In this document: positions 47,832-56,817 of the stretch, one piece after another
Layout: every line of letters begins with the position of its first letter
Numbering within the stretch: the stretch's first letter is position 1
Assembly: GCA_019455325.1 (NCBI GenBank)
Contig: JACFMQ010000004.1
Coordinates: 124,001-188,000 of the forward strand
Direction: 5' to 3'
Origin: Rhodocyclaceae bacterium
Lineage (GTDB): Bacteria; Pseudomonadota; Gammaproteobacteria; Burkholderiales; Rhodocyclaceae
Length of the DNA: 64,000 nt
Notes under the pieces: generated by a model
Database searches by the model: none
What the model was told of the DNA's origin: nothing
The model's input: only the letters and a program-made list of their open reading frames with translations
Made by a program: the position numbers and the translations under genes

Positions 47832-48406
47832 AGCCCGAGCCGACGCTCCTCGCCGCGCTGCGCGGCGACATCGTCGGCTGCGCGGCCATGCTGCTCGCCG
47901 CCGGCGCCCTCGCCTGGAGCGCTTCGGCGCACCTGCAGGCGGCGACCGCGGACTGGCAGGCGGCGCAGCGGCTGCACGCAGACGCCGCCGCCACCCTGGC
48001 CGCCGCCGACGGCGAGGACGCGCTTGCGCAGCGGCTGGCCGCCGGCCTCGCCGCGCTACGCGCGACGGGCGCGCTCGGCGACGAGCGGCGGCCGGAATGG
48101 CTGCGCCTGCTGGCGACGGCGGCAGCGGCCCGCCATCTGCCGCCGCCCGCCTGCGAAATGTCGCCGCCGCGCACGGACGGCGACGGCCTCCTGCGCAGCA
48201 CGCGCATGCGCCTGCGCGCGACGCTGCTGCACGAAGGCGACCTGCTCGGCCTGATCGACGAAGCGCAGACGCGGGCGCCGGCCGTGGTGCAGGTACGCGC
48301 CTGCCGCCTCGAACGCCTGCCGGCGGAAACGGCGACGGCGGCCAGGCTGCGAGCCGACTGCCAGCTCGACTGGCACACCTTCGCCGTGACGGAGGAGGCG
48401 CGATGA
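47828..48406 (+). CDS. GspM/PilO-like bitopic assembly protein
   Basis: A 192-residue protein with one membrane helix (residues 14-36, DIVGCAAMLLAAGALAWSASA), a coiled segment and a small periplasmic alpha/beta domain (RMRLRATLLHEGDLLGLIDEAQTR resembles the PilO/GspM core). It overlaps both neighbours by ATGA. It would pair with the preceding gene product as PilN–PilO or GspL–GspM do. The assignment is by size, topology and position. Confidence 0.65.
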   Translation: MKPEPTLLAALRGDIVGCAAMLLAAGALAWSASAHLQAATADWQAAQRLHADAAATLAAADGEDALAQRLAAGLAALRATGALGDERRPEWLRLLATAAAARHLPPPACEMSPPRTDGDGLLRSTRMRLRATLLHEGDLLGLIDEAQTRAPAVVQVRACRLERLPAETATAARLRADCQLDWHTFAVTEEAR

Positions 48407-48549
48407 GGGAACTGCCCAGCCCATCCGCCGCGCCCAGGCGGGCCGCGCGAACCGCCGCCCGGAGGCGCCACGCGGCGAAACCGATCCAGCCCGCCCGGAC
48501 CGCGGCCGCGCGGCTGCACGAACCGCCGCACGCCGGCGCCGGGCGATGA
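48403..48549 (+). CDS. 48-codon Arg/Ala-rich ORF coupled to both neighbours
   Basis: A short ORF (MRELPSPSAAPRRAARTAAR...) with ATGA overlaps at both its start (48403-48406) and its stop (48546-48549). It is too short and basic to match a known family. It may be a real small protein, or only a bridge that carries ribosomes from the GspM-like gene to the next start. The double overlap is unlikely to be chance in an operon built this way, but coding remains unproven. Confidence 0.4.
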   Translation: MRELPSPSAAPRRAARTAARRRHAAKPIQPARTAAARLHEPPHAGAGR

Positions 48550-48929
48550 AACCGAAACGTCCGCACCGGGCGCCCCTCGGCTTCGCCGTCGCCGCGGCCC
48601 TCCTGGCCGTGGCGGCGACGGCGGCCGAACCGGCGCCGCCGGCGGCAGGGCTGGGCCGCCTGTTCTTCACGCCCGAGGAGCGCGCGGCGCTCGACCGGCG
48701 CCGGCAGTCGGACGAAGCGGACGCCGGCGAGGCGCGCGTGCGCGTCGACGGCCGCATCCGGCGCAGCGCCGGACGGGGAACGGTATGGATCAACGGCGCG
48801 CCGCGCGACGCGGCGGCCGGCGCCGCCGCCGGGCTGCGGGCCGGCGAAGCCTGGGACCCGGCGACGCAAACGCGCAGCGACCTGATCGGCGAGGGCCGGA
48901 TTGTCATCCGCGCACGCCGACCGCACTAG
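48546..48929 (+). CDS. Small periplasmic protein of the MSHA-like locus (MshK/PilP-like position)
   Basis: A 127-residue protein with a signal peptide (residues 1-27, cleavage after ATA-AEP), then LGRLFFTPEERAALDRRR and a beta-rich stretch VRVDGRIRRSAGRGTVWINGAP. The size and position correspond to MshK, PilP or GspC, which link the inner-membrane complex to the secretin. The RLFFTPEERAAL and GTVWING motifs recur in proteins beside type IV pilus-like genes, but no function is assigned. Confidence 0.65.
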   Translation: MKPKRPHRAPLGFAVAAALLAVAATAAEPAPPAAGLGRLFFTPEERAALDRRRQSDEADAGEARVRVDGRIRRSAGRGTVWINGAPRDAAAGAAAGLRAGEAWDPATQTRSDLIGEGRIVIRARRPH

Positions 48930-49857
48930 CGCCGGCAGCGACGCGGCGATCCGCCGCCGGCAGCGCGGCGCGGCCTTCCTGCTCGCGCTCCTGCTGCTGG
49001 CGCTCGCCGCGCTGGCCGCGGCCGCCGCCGACGGCCTGCTGGCCGCGGCCGCCCGCGCCGCCGACCGGAGCACCGCCGCCGCCCTCGCCCGCGCCCGCGA
49101 CGCGCTGATCGGCCGCGCCGTCGCCGACGACAACCGGCCCGGCTCGCTGCCCTGCCCGGCGCTCGACGCGGACGGCCAGGTGCCGCTCTTCGTCGGCAAC
49201 CGCTGCCCGGCCTACGTCGGCCGCTTTCCGTGGAAGGCGATGAAGACCGGCGAACTGCGCGACGGCCGCGGCGACCTGCTCTGGTACGCGTTGGCGCCGG
49301 CGCTGCGCGACCATCCCGCGGTCGAACCGCTCGACGGACGAACGACGGCGACGCTGAGCGTCGACGGCCTGGACGGCGTCGCCGCGCTGCTCTTCTCGCC
49401 GGGGCCGCCGCTCGCCGGCCAGACGCGGCACGCCGCGAGCACCGTCGCCGACCATCTCGACGGCGCCAATGCGGACGGCGACGACGCCTACGTCACGGCC
49501 GGGACCAACGACCGCCTGCTGCCGATCGCGCGCGACGCGCTGTTCCGGCCGGTCGGCCGGCGCGTCCTCGCCGAAATCCGCGGGCCAGGCGGCCAGACGC
49601 CGACAGCGGGGCTGCGCCACCACCACGCCGCCTACGGCGCCTTCCCGTGGGCCGACGGAGACGGCGACGGCTACGCCGACGACGGCATCGCCGCCGGCCG
49701 CGTACCCTACCGCGACCTGACGCTGCCCGACTGGCTGCAAAAGAACGGCTGGTTCGCGCGCGTCGCCTACCGGCGCGACGGCGCCGACAGCGCCCGCCTC
49801 GAACTCGACGACCTCCGGCTCGACCTGCGCCCCTGCCCGGCCTCGCCATGCACGTGA
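48901..49857 (+). CDS. Large pseudopilin without Glu5 (GspK-like), TTG start
   Basis: A 318-residue protein. A basic leader (IRRRQRG) is followed by the hydrophobic helix AAFLLALLLLALAALAAAAA, a prepilin pattern with cleavage after Gly but no Glu at position 5, as in GspK tip pseudopilins. The globular part contains LPCPALDADG and GRFPWKAMKTGELRDGRGDLLWYAL. TTG at 48901 has GAGG six bases upstream and is the only suitable start; it overlaps the previous gene by 29 bases. It is probably the tip or an initiating subunit of the pseudopilus. Confidence 0.72.
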   Translation: MSSAHADRTSAGSDAAIRRRQRGAAFLLALLLLALAALAAAAADGLLAAAARAADRSTAAALARARDALIGRAVADDNRPGSLPCPALDADGQVPLFVGNRCPAYVGRFPWKAMKTGELRDGRGDLLWYALAPALRDHPAVEPLDGRTTATLSVDGLDGVAALLFSPGPPLAGQTRHAASTVADHLDGANADGDDAYVTAGTNDRLLPIARDALFRPVGRRVLAEIRGPGGQTPTAGLRHHHAAYGAFPWADGDGDGYADDGIAAGRVPYRDLTLPDWLQKNGWFARVAYRRDGADSARLELDDLRLDLRPCPASPCT

Positions 49858-50570
49858 CCGCCGCCCGCCCGGCCGCCGCCGGCTTCACGCTGCTCGAACT
49901 GGCCATCGCGCTGGTCGTCGTCGGCCTGCTGCTCGGCATGCTGACGCCGTCGCTGACCCTGCGCCTCGAACAGCGGCGGCTCGCCGAAACGCGGCAGGCG
50001 CTGGTCGAGGCGGAGGAGGCGCTGCTCGGCTTCGCCGCCGCCAACGGCCGCCTGCCGCGTCCGGCGGCCTCGTTCGCCAGCGGCGAGGAAAATGCGCCGC
50101 CCTGCGCCGACGACGCCGCGTGCACCGGCTTCCTGCCCTGGCAGACGCTCGGCACGCGCAAGACCGACGGCTGGGGCAAGCTGATTCGCTACAGCGTGAC
50201 GCCGGCCCACGCCAACGCCGTCTTCACCCTGGATACCGTGGCCACGAAGAAGATCCAGTCGCGCAGCGACGCCGGCGAACTCGTCTACCTGGTCGGCAGC
50301 GCCAGCGCCTGTTCCGCCGCCAGCCCGTGCGCGGTCGCGGTCATCCACTCGGCGGGGAAAAACAACTGGGGCACGCTCGCCGACGGCGCCGCAATCGGCG
50401 ACGGCTCGACGACCAACGTCGACGAGGACGCCAACGAAAATGCGAGCACCCGCTTCGTCGCCCGACCGCCCGGCAGCGTACCCGGCGGCGGCGAATTCGA
50501 CGACGTCGTGGCCTGGCTGCCGGCGACGATCCTGATCAACCGCATGGTCGCCGCCGGGCGCCTGCCCTGA
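49848..50570 (+). CDS. Type IV pilin-like pseudopilin
   Basis: A 240-residue prepilin. The leader ends in Gly, followed by FTLLELAIALVVVGLLLGML: Phe at +1, Glu at +5, the class III prepilin signature cleaved by PilD (encoded elsewhere). The globular part carries GRLPRPAAS and FLPWQTLGTRKTDGWGKLIRYSVTP, the same module as in the preceding pseudopilin. ATG at 49848 or GTG at 49854 (GTGA overlap with the previous stop) are possible starts. It is the last gene of the locus, 90 bases before rplU. Confidence 0.85.
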   Translation: MHVTAARPAAAGFTLLELAIALVVVGLLLGMLTPSLTLRLEQRRLAETRQALVEAEEALLGFAAANGRLPRPAASFASGEENAPPCADDAACTGFLPWQTLGTRKTDGWGKLIRYSVTPAHANAVFTLDTVATKKIQSRSDAGELVYLVGSASACSAASPCAVAVIHSAGKNNWGTLADGAAIGDGSTTNVDEDANENASTRFVARPPGSVPGGGEFDDVVAWLPATILINRMVAAGRLP

Positions 50571-50593
50571 ACCCGCCGGCGCGCGACAAGCCT

Positions 50594-50621
50594 TTGACGC
50601 GACGCGAGAAACCCGTATAAT
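50594..50621 (+). promoter_or_regulatory. Sigma-70 promoter of rplU–rpmA
   Basis: TTGACG (-35, 50594-50599) and TATAAT (-10, 50616-50621) are separated by 16 bases. It is the best consensus promoter in the window, as expected for ribosomal protein genes. The transcription start should be near 50628, about 30 bases before the rplU ATG. Confidence 0.88.
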
Positions 50622-50659
50622 GCGCGGTTCTTCGTTTCACGTTCTGTATGGAGTCCAAC

Positions 50660-50971
50660 ATGTACGCGGTCGTAAAAACCGGTGGCAAGCAGTATCGCGT
50701 TGCCGCTGGCGAAAAACTTAAAGTAGAACAGATACCGGCGGACGTTGGCGCGGAAGTCACCCTTGACCAGGTCCTGATGGTAGGCGAAGGCGAGTCGGTG
50801 AAGATCGGCGCCCCGCTCGTTGCCGGCGCCACGGTCAAGGCCACCGTGCTGGCGCAGGGTCGTCACGACAAGATCAAGATCTTCAAGATGCGCCGCCGCA
50901 AGCACTACCAGAAGCACCAGGGGCATCGCCAGTATTTCACCGAACTGCGCATCGACGCGATCAACGCGTAA
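50660..50971 (+). CDS. rplU: 50S ribosomal protein L21
   Basis: A 103-residue L21: [26 protein letters not shown] and the C-terminal [23 protein letters not shown] are canonical. The ATG at 50660 has GGAG seven bases upstream; the ATG at 50648 is four codons earlier and overlaps the leader. Codon use is less GC-extreme than that of its neighbours, consistent with high expression. Confidence 0.98.
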   Translation: MYAVVKTGGKQYRVAAGEKLKVEQIPADVGAEVTLDQVLMVGEGESVKIGAPLVAGATVKATVLAQGRHDKIKIFKMRRRKHYQKHQGHRQYFTELRIDAINA

Positions 50972-51000
50972 GCGCGGGCCAGAAGCAAGGAGTCTGAAAC

Positions 51001-51264
51001 ATGGCACACAAAAAAGCTGGCGGCAGTTCCCGTAACGGCCGCGAATCGGAATCGAAACGCCTGGGCGTGAAGCGCTACGGCGGCCAACTGGTCGCCGCCG
51101 GCAACATCATCGTCCGCCAGCGCGGCACCGAGTTCCACCCGGGCGAGAACGTCGGCATCGGCAAGGACCACACGCTCTTCGCGCTGGTCGAGGGCCGCGT
51201 CCTCTTCGCCATCAAGGGCGCGCAGAAGCGCCGCACGGTGAGCATCGTTCCCGCCGCCGAGTGA
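51001..51264 (+). CDS. rpmA: 50S ribosomal protein L27
   Basis: An 87-residue L27: [28 protein letters not shown] is canonical, with the N-terminus reaching toward the peptidyl transferase centre. It lies 29 bases after rplU in one transcript, followed by a strong terminator. Confidence 0.98.
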   Translation: MAHKKAGGSSRNGRESESKRLGVKRYGGQLVAAGNIIVRQRGTEFHPGENVGIGKDHTLFALVEGRVLFAIKGAQKRRTVSIVPAAE

Positions 51265-51295
51265 TCGACCGCGAGGGCAGGCAAGCCGCAGAAAA

Positions 51296-51323
51296 AGCCC
51301 TATCCGTGCGATAGGGCTTTTTT
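51296..51323 (+). terminator. Rho-independent terminator of rplU–rpmA
   Basis: The stem AGCCCTATC / GATAGGGCT with loop CGTGC is followed by TTTTTT. It separates the ribosomal protein genes from obgE. Confidence 0.93.
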
Positions 51324-51339
51324 GTTTTTGTTGCAGGGC

Positions 51340-51410
51340 CCCCAGGAAACGGCTGCGTCGTTTCCGCCCCCCGAGGGGGTCAAGAAGTCTCGGGGCGGCC
51401 CTTCGATTTC
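51340..51410. repeat. Intergenic palindromic element before obgE
   Basis: It contains hairpins GGAAACG / CGTTTCC and CCCCCCGAGGGGG, followed by a CTCGGGGCGGCCC module. Repeats with the CCCCGAGGGGG(TC)AAGAAG...GGGGCGGCCC pattern are common between betaproteobacterial genes. It is related in style to, but not the same as, the elements at 13.5 and 28.5 kb. Confidence 0.55.
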
Positions 51411-51414
51411 TTGA

Positions 51415-52491
<1,077 letters not shown>

Positions 52492-52495
52492 CGCC

Positions 52496-52786
52496 ATGAT
52501 CACTTTCAACATGCTGCACGCCCGGCGCGATGAAATCATCGCGCTCGCCGCAAGACACAAAGCCGACCATGTTCGCGTATTCGGCTCGGTGGCGCGGGAC
52601 GAGGCCGGTGAGAACAGTGATCTCGATCTGCTGGTGAACTTTCTTCCCGACGCATCGCTTTTCGACCTCATCCACCTGAAGGACGAAGCCGAGCATCTTC
52701 TTGGCGTCCCGGTCGACGTCGTTGCCGAGGGAGGCATTTCACCATTCCTCGAAAAAACCATCCTTGAGGAAGCTCGCGAGATATGA
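52496..52786 (+). CDS. MNT-domain nucleotidyltransferase antitoxin
   Basis: A 96-residue minimal nucleotidyltransferase. RVFGSVARDEAGENSDLDLLV contains the GS-x10-DxD catalytic motif. MNT proteins of this type neutralise their HEPN partner, in characterised cases by AMPylating it. It overlaps the HEPN gene by ATGA and is wedged between obgE and proB, genes that are normally adjacent. Confidence 0.92.
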   Translation: MITFNMLHARRDEIIALAARHKADHVRVFGSVARDEAGENSDLDLLVNFLPDASLFDLIHLKDEAEHLLGVPVDVVAEGGISPFLEKTILEEAREI

Positions 52787-53130
52787 CAGGGAAGAAAGCT
52801 CCCGGGGTCTATGTCGCACACGCCCTCTTCTGTATAGAAAACATCCACGCCTACACTTCCGAGGGTGAAGAAGCCTTCCGCCAGGACAGAAAAACGCAGG
52901 ACGCCGTAATCCGCAATCTGGAAGTCATCGGCCAATGCGTCAAGGACGAGGGCATCGAGAATTTGCGGGCCGCCGCACCAGAAATCGATTGGCGGACGAT
53001 CGCTGCTTTCCGGAACGTGCTCGCCCACGGATATTTGGGCGTCAAAACCGATCTCGTCTGGGCTGTCGTCAGCAAGGAACTTCCGATACTCGAGCAAGCA
53101 CTCAGGCACTTGGCAGCAAACACCGAATGA
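52783..53130 (+). CDS. HEPN-domain toxin (DUF86 family)
   Basis: A 115-residue alpha-helical HEPN protein. The RNase motif Rx4-6H is visible as RNVLAH (residues about 82-87), after [12 protein letters not shown] toxins of this group degrade RNA. Its stop overlaps the proB start (ATGA), so proB translation depends on ribosomes leaving the toxin gene. Confidence 0.92.
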   Translation: MTGKKAPGVYVAHALFCIENIHAYTSEGEEAFRQDRKTQDAVIRNLEVIGQCVKDEGIENLRAAAPEIDWRTIAAFRNVLAHGYLGVKTDLVWAVVSKELPILEQALRHLAANTE

Positions 53131-54248
53131 TCCCCACCCGCCTCGCCACCGCCCGCCGCCTCGTCGTCAAGGTCGGCTCCGCTCTCGTCACCAACAACGG
53201 TTCCGGCCTCGACCTCGCCGCCATCGGCGAATGGGCGCGACAGATCGCCGCGCTGCGCCAGCAAGGCAAGGAGGTGGTGCTGGTCTCCTCCGGCGCCATC
53301 GCCTGCGGCATGCAGCGCCTCGGCTGGACGCGGCGGCCGCACGCGGTGCACGAGCTGCAGGCCGCCGCCGCCGTCGGCCAGATGGGGCTGGCGCAGGTGT
53401 ACGAAAGCGCCTTCGCCGGTCACGGCCTGGCCACCGCGCAGATCCTGCTGACGCACGAGGACCTCGCCGACCGCAAGCGCTACCTGAACGCGCGCTCGAC
53501 GCTGACCACGCTGCTGCAGCTCGGCGTCGTGCCGATCATCAACGAGAACGACACCGTCGTCACCGACGAAATCAAGTTCGGCGACAACGACACGCTCGGC
53601 GCGCTGGTCGCCAACCTGGTCGAGGCGGACGCGCTGATCATCCTCACCGACCAGCCCGGCCTGTACACCGCCGACCCGCGCAAGGACCCTGCCGCCACGC
53701 TGATCGGCGAGGCGGCGGCCGGCGAGGCGCGGCTGGAAGCGATGGCCGGCGGCGCCGGCTCTTCGATCGGCAAGGGCGGCATGATCACCAAGGTGTTCGC
53801 CGCCAAGCGCGCCGCGCGCAGCGGCGCGCACACCGCGATCGCCAGCGGCCGCGAGCCGGACGTGATGCCGCGGCTGGCCGCCGGCGAGGCCATCGGCACC
53901 CTGCTCGTCGCCGGCACGCAGCCGCTCGCCGCACGCAAGCAGTGGCTCGCCGACCATCTGCAGTTGGCCGGAAAACTGATGCTGGACGCCGGCGCCGCCA
54001 AGGCGCTGCGCGAGGGCCGCAGCCTGCTGCCGGTCGGCGTCAGCGGCGTCGAGGGAGAATTCGAGCGCGGCGCCGCGGTCGCCTGCGTCACGCCGGAAGG
54101 CGTGGAGCTCGCCCGCGGGCTGGCCAACTACGCCAGCAGCGAAACCCGGCTGATCGCCGGCAAGTCTTCCGGCGACATCGAGGCCATTCTCGGCTACGTC
54201 GACGAGCCGGAGCTGATCCACCGCGACAATCTGATCCTGACGGTCTGA
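53127..54248 (+). CDS. proB: Glutamate 5-kinase
   Basis: A 373-residue enzyme of the first proline step. The amino-acid kinase domain ([58 protein letters not shown]) is followed by a PUA domain (about 275-365). The start overlaps the HEPN toxin stop. Porin 1 begins 28 bases after its stop. Confidence 0.96.
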   Translation: MIPTRLATARRLVVKVGSALVTNNGSGLDLAAIGEWARQIAALRQQGKEVVLVSSGAIACGMQRLGWTRRPHAVHELQAAAAVGQMGLAQVYESAFAGHGLATAQILLTHEDLADRKRYLNARSTLTTLLQLGVVPIINENDTVVTDEIKFGDNDTLGALVANLVEADALIILTDQPGLYTADPRKDPAATLIGEAAAGEARLEAMAGGAGSSIGKGGMITKVFAAKRAARSGAHTAIASGREPDVMPRLAAGEAIGTLLVAGTQPLAARKQWLADHLQLAGKLMLDAGAAKALREGRSLLPVGVSGVEGEFERGAAVACVTPEGVELARGLANYASSETRLIAGKSSGDIEAILGYVDEPELIHRDNLILTV

Positions 54249-54254
54249 ACATCC

Positions 54255-54274
54255 CCGCCGGTACTTGCCGGCGG
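54255..54274 (+). promoter_or_regulatory. Hairpin occupying the ribosome-binding region of porin 1
   Basis: CCGCCGG and CCGGCGG flank a TACTTG loop and end two bases before the porin ATG. There is no Shine-Dalgarno sequence, whereas porin 2 has GAGGAG at this place. The hairpin may act as a weak proB terminator and at the same time block porin 1 translation. Confidence 0.5.
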
Positions 54275-54276
54275 AC

Positions 54277-55440
54277 ATGCAAAAGAAACTGATCGCCCTG
54301 GCTGTCGCCGGTCTGGCCTCGACGGCTGCCTTCGCGCAGAGCAACGTCACCATCTACGGCGTCGTTGACGCTGGCTATCTCGCTTCCAGCGGCGACCGTG
54401 GCAATGCCGGTGGCGACGCGAACCGCAACGGCATCAACTCCGGCCTCCTGTCCGGCTCGCGCATCGGCTTCCGTGGCGAAGAAGGCCTGGGCAATGGCCT
54501 GAAGGCCGTCTTCACGCTGGAATACGGTCTGGACGTCGACGGCAACTTCGGCGTCGGCACCTCCGGTACCGGCAGTAGCGGCCTGACCGCCCGTCAACAG
54601 TTCATCGGCCTGAGCAGCGCCACGGTCGGTACCGTCGCCCTCGGCCGCCAGTACGCCCCGGCCTTCTACGCCTCCGGCCGTAACGATCCGTTCATGTCCT
54701 CGACCGGTATCGGCTCGCTGGCTCGCCTGACTTCGGGCGCCGGCAACACCATCAGCGGTACCGGTGTCGTTTCCGACAACGGTGGCTCGCGCTGGGACAA
54801 CGCTGTCACCTACACCTCGCCGACCTGGTCCGGCTTCTCGGTTCGCGCTGCCTACAGCTTCGGTGAGCGCAACGGTGGCGCCAACGGCGTCAGCTCGGGC
54901 GACAACGGCAAGTTCGGCCTCGGCGCCAACTACGCCAACGGCGGCCTGAACCTCGATGTGGTCTTCCAGCACACCAAGGAGGCTCAACTCGCTGCCGTCG
55001 CGGGCAACGACAACGTGACCGAGTGGTATGTCGGCGGCTCCTACGACTTCAAGGTCGTGAAGCTGTTCGCCAGCTACCAGGACAAGGACGACAAGAGCGA
55101 AACCGCCGCAAACGGCGATTGGAGCAACAAGATTTGGCAAGTCGGCGCCACCGTGCCGGTCTTCGGTAACGGCAAGATTCACGTCGGCTACACGAAGCTG
55201 AGCTGGGATCAGAGCAGCTTCGACGACACCAAGGCCTGGAACCTGATGTACTCGCACGCCCTGTCCAAGCGCACCACGCTTTACACCGGTTATACCCGCT
55301 TCGACAATGGCGATCGCCCTGCCGGCATCCCCGCCACCGGCCACGTCCGCTCTGGCCACAACGCCTTCTCCAACCACGGCATCGGTGTTGCCGGCGAGAA
55401 GAACGGCACCTTCGCTGCCGGCATCAACCACGCGTTCTGA
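54277..55440 (+). CDS. Gram-negative trimeric porin, copy 1
   Basis: A 387-residue porin of the betaproteobacterial OmpC/PorB-like (porin_4) family. The signal peptide is MQKKLIALAVAGLASTAAFA, then QSNVTIYGVVDAGY; the protein ends in a C-terminal Phe (GINHAF), needed for outer-membrane assembly. It is a near-duplicate of the porin at 58196-59320, from the ATG through the terminator, but in opposite orientation. Differences cluster in loop regions (for example GNAGGDANRNG versus RAAGGSANRNG, and an insertion near residue 345). It lacks its own Shine-Dalgarno site and promoter region, with proB ending 28 bases upstream, so it may be silent or low-expressed. Confidence 0.93.
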   Translation: MQKKLIALAVAGLASTAAFAQSNVTIYGVVDAGYLASSGDRGNAGGDANRNGINSGLLSGSRIGFRGEEGLGNGLKAVFTLEYGLDVDGNFGVGTSGTGSSGLTARQQFIGLSSATVGTVALGRQYAPAFYASGRNDPFMSSTGIGSLARLTSGAGNTISGTGVVSDNGGSRWDNAVTYTSPTWSGFSVRAAYSFGERNGGANGVSSGDNGKFGLGANYANGGLNLDVVFQHTKEAQLAAVAGNDNVTEWYVGGSYDFKVVKLFASYQDKDDKSETAANGDWSNKIWQVGATVPVFGNGKIHVGYTKLSWDQSSFDDTKAWNLMYSHALSKRTTLYTGYTRFDNGDRPAGIPATGHVRSGHNAFSNHGIGVAGEKNGTFAAGINHAF

Positions 55441-55465
55441 TCTGGCCTAGGTCAGTCGAACACGT

Positions 55466-55492
55466 AAAAACGGGCGCTTCGGCGCCCGTTTT
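55466..55492. terminator. Bidirectional terminator, porin copy 1
   Basis: AAAAA then CGGGCGC, a TTCG tetraloop, GCGCCCG and TTTT. It works on both strands, serving porin 1 and the convergent nucleotidyltransferase gene. Confidence 0.92.
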
Positions 55493-55501
55493 CTTGTTTA
55501 T

Positions 55502-56557
55502 TTACTCAAGCTCGGCAATCCGCGCAATTGCCTCCCTCAGCTCTTCACATGCGCGCGGATGCGCTTGCATCACCCCCAGGGCAAACCCGGATGCGCCTGT
55601 GAGATATTTTCGGGCAGATACCGGCAAGTCCATGACGGCCGACTCGATGGCGCCAGGGAACCTTTCCCCCAGGGCCGCCAGTATGACCGCTGCCTGGAAA
55701 ACGTCCTTCTCGGACTTGGCATTGCGGTTGGTGCGAAGCTGTGACACCGCCAGCTTGTGGACGGCGAAACGTTCGGGAACCGGAATTCTCACCGGGCAGC
55801 AGCCTTCCCGGGAGATCAAGGTGGCCATCTGGGTCTGCCCAAGTACATACGCCAGGAAAGGCAATGCGGTGGCATGCGCCTTCAATTCTTGAACCTCGAC
55901 CACATGAATTTCGTTATCCGTCGACGGCACAAGCAGATCGACGTGGAAACGAGAAACGCCCATTTGCTTGAAACTCGACGATGGCTTCCGGCAATCGAGC
56001 TCCGGCACCTCGATGAAGTGGATGCCGCTGTCACGCAGCATGTCCAGGAAACTCTTTTCGGGAAAATGATCGAATGCGAGAATTTCCCTGCGGGCGACAT
56101 CGACATCTTCGGTCGCATAGGCGGCGGCCCGGACACCCATCTGGTTGACCAGCACGCCAAAGGCATGGGAACCGATGAGCGTGGCGCCGGCAGCGAACAG
56201 GCCGTGCTCATGCAAGCTGGCGAGCGTGGCGTAAGTCTTGGGATCGGCCGACTGGAATCCTTCGCGTGCCAGCAAGCGCAGTTCCGGAAGCAGCGCCTTG
56301 ACCTCCAGGATTTGCGCCTGGAGAAATTCCGCCTTCCGACGGCCTTCTTCTCCGGCTCCGATGTAGGTTTCCTGTTGCCTGCCGTCGCCGCCATAGAAAC
56401 GGCGCACATAGTATTCGACGCCGTGCTGATTCCGGCGTTTCGCAATAGCGCCGGCGGAGCCGGGGAACACCGGCGCACCGGCTTTGGCGTGCCCGTCGAT
56501 TGAACCGAAGAGCGTCGTGAGTGCGGGAGAAATCGATTGATAGAGTGAGGCAGCCAT
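55502..56557 (-). CDS. GSU2403-type nucleotidyltransferase-fold protein
   Basis: A 351-residue protein. The N-terminal region (EYYVRRFYGGDGRQQETYIG) precedes a nucleotidyltransferase-like core, AAGATLIGSHAFGVLVNQMGVRAAAYATEDVDVAR, with the acidic pair in TEDVDV. Later segments (RFHVDLLVPS, VPERFAVHKLAVSQLR) match proteins annotated as the GSU2403 (NTP_transf_8) family. Such proteins resemble AbiEii-like and toxin nucleotidyltransferases, but the substrate is unknown. It is divergent from the recombinase, inside the porin inverted repeat; the ATG at 56557 is chosen over a long upstream frame. Confidence 0.7.
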   Translation of the reverse strand: MAASLYQSISPALTTLFGSIDGHAKAGAPVFPGSAGAIAKRRNQHGVEYYVRRFYGGDGRQQETYIGAGEEGRRKAEFLQAQILEVKALLPELRLLAREGFQSADPKTYATLASLHEHGLFAAGATLIGSHAFGVLVNQMGVRAAAYATEDVDVARREILAFDHFPEKSFLDMLRDSGIHFIEVPELDCRKPSSSFKQMGVSRFHVDLLVPSTDNEIHVVEVQELKAHATALPFLAYVLGQTQMATLISREGCCPVRIPVPERFAVHKLAVSQLRTNRNAKSEKDVFQAAVILAALGERFPGAIESAVMDLPVSARKYLTGASGFALGVMQAHPRACEELREAIARIAELE

Positions 56558-56591
56558 GGGCAAGCGTTCATGTTTCGGTGCCTCAAAGATA

Positions 56592-56620
56592 TATCCCTTG
56601 CACGAAGATCTCAAGGGATA
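56592..56620. promoter_or_regulatory. Perfect 9-bp inverted repeat between nucleotidyltransferase and recombinase genes
   Basis: TATCCCTTG and CAAGGGATA are separated by 11 bases, 35 bases upstream of the nucleotidyltransferase ATG. The spacing suits a dimeric repressor. It is the only strong dyad in the 260-base divergent promoter region, so an autoregulatory operator is the likely role; it might instead be a recombinase binding site. Confidence 0.5.
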
Positions 56621-56817
56621 CATTTCCCGATTCAGCCTGCCCGTTCTCAGTCCATTCCCTGTCACCGTTTCCCCGAGATCGTTCGGACGATCCGGGGTAA
56701 TGGCGGCAAGGTCTCGGGGCAGTTCATCGGGGGATTCCCGGCGTATCGGCCGATGCCTGCTGGACGGCCCCGAGCCACAGGACAAGCCTGCGCATTTCCA
56801 CCCGAGAAGAAAAGGAA

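Larger units (their letters stand above)
54277..55492 (+). repeat. Inverted porin repeat, left arm
   Basis: The left arm of a large inverted repeat. Identity with the right arm (58144-59320) begins at the ATG and runs through the stop, the CTGGCCTAGGTCAGTCGAAC spacer and the UUCG-loop terminator. The stops differ (TGA here, TAA in copy 2). The unit therefore carries no promoter. Confidence 0.85.
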
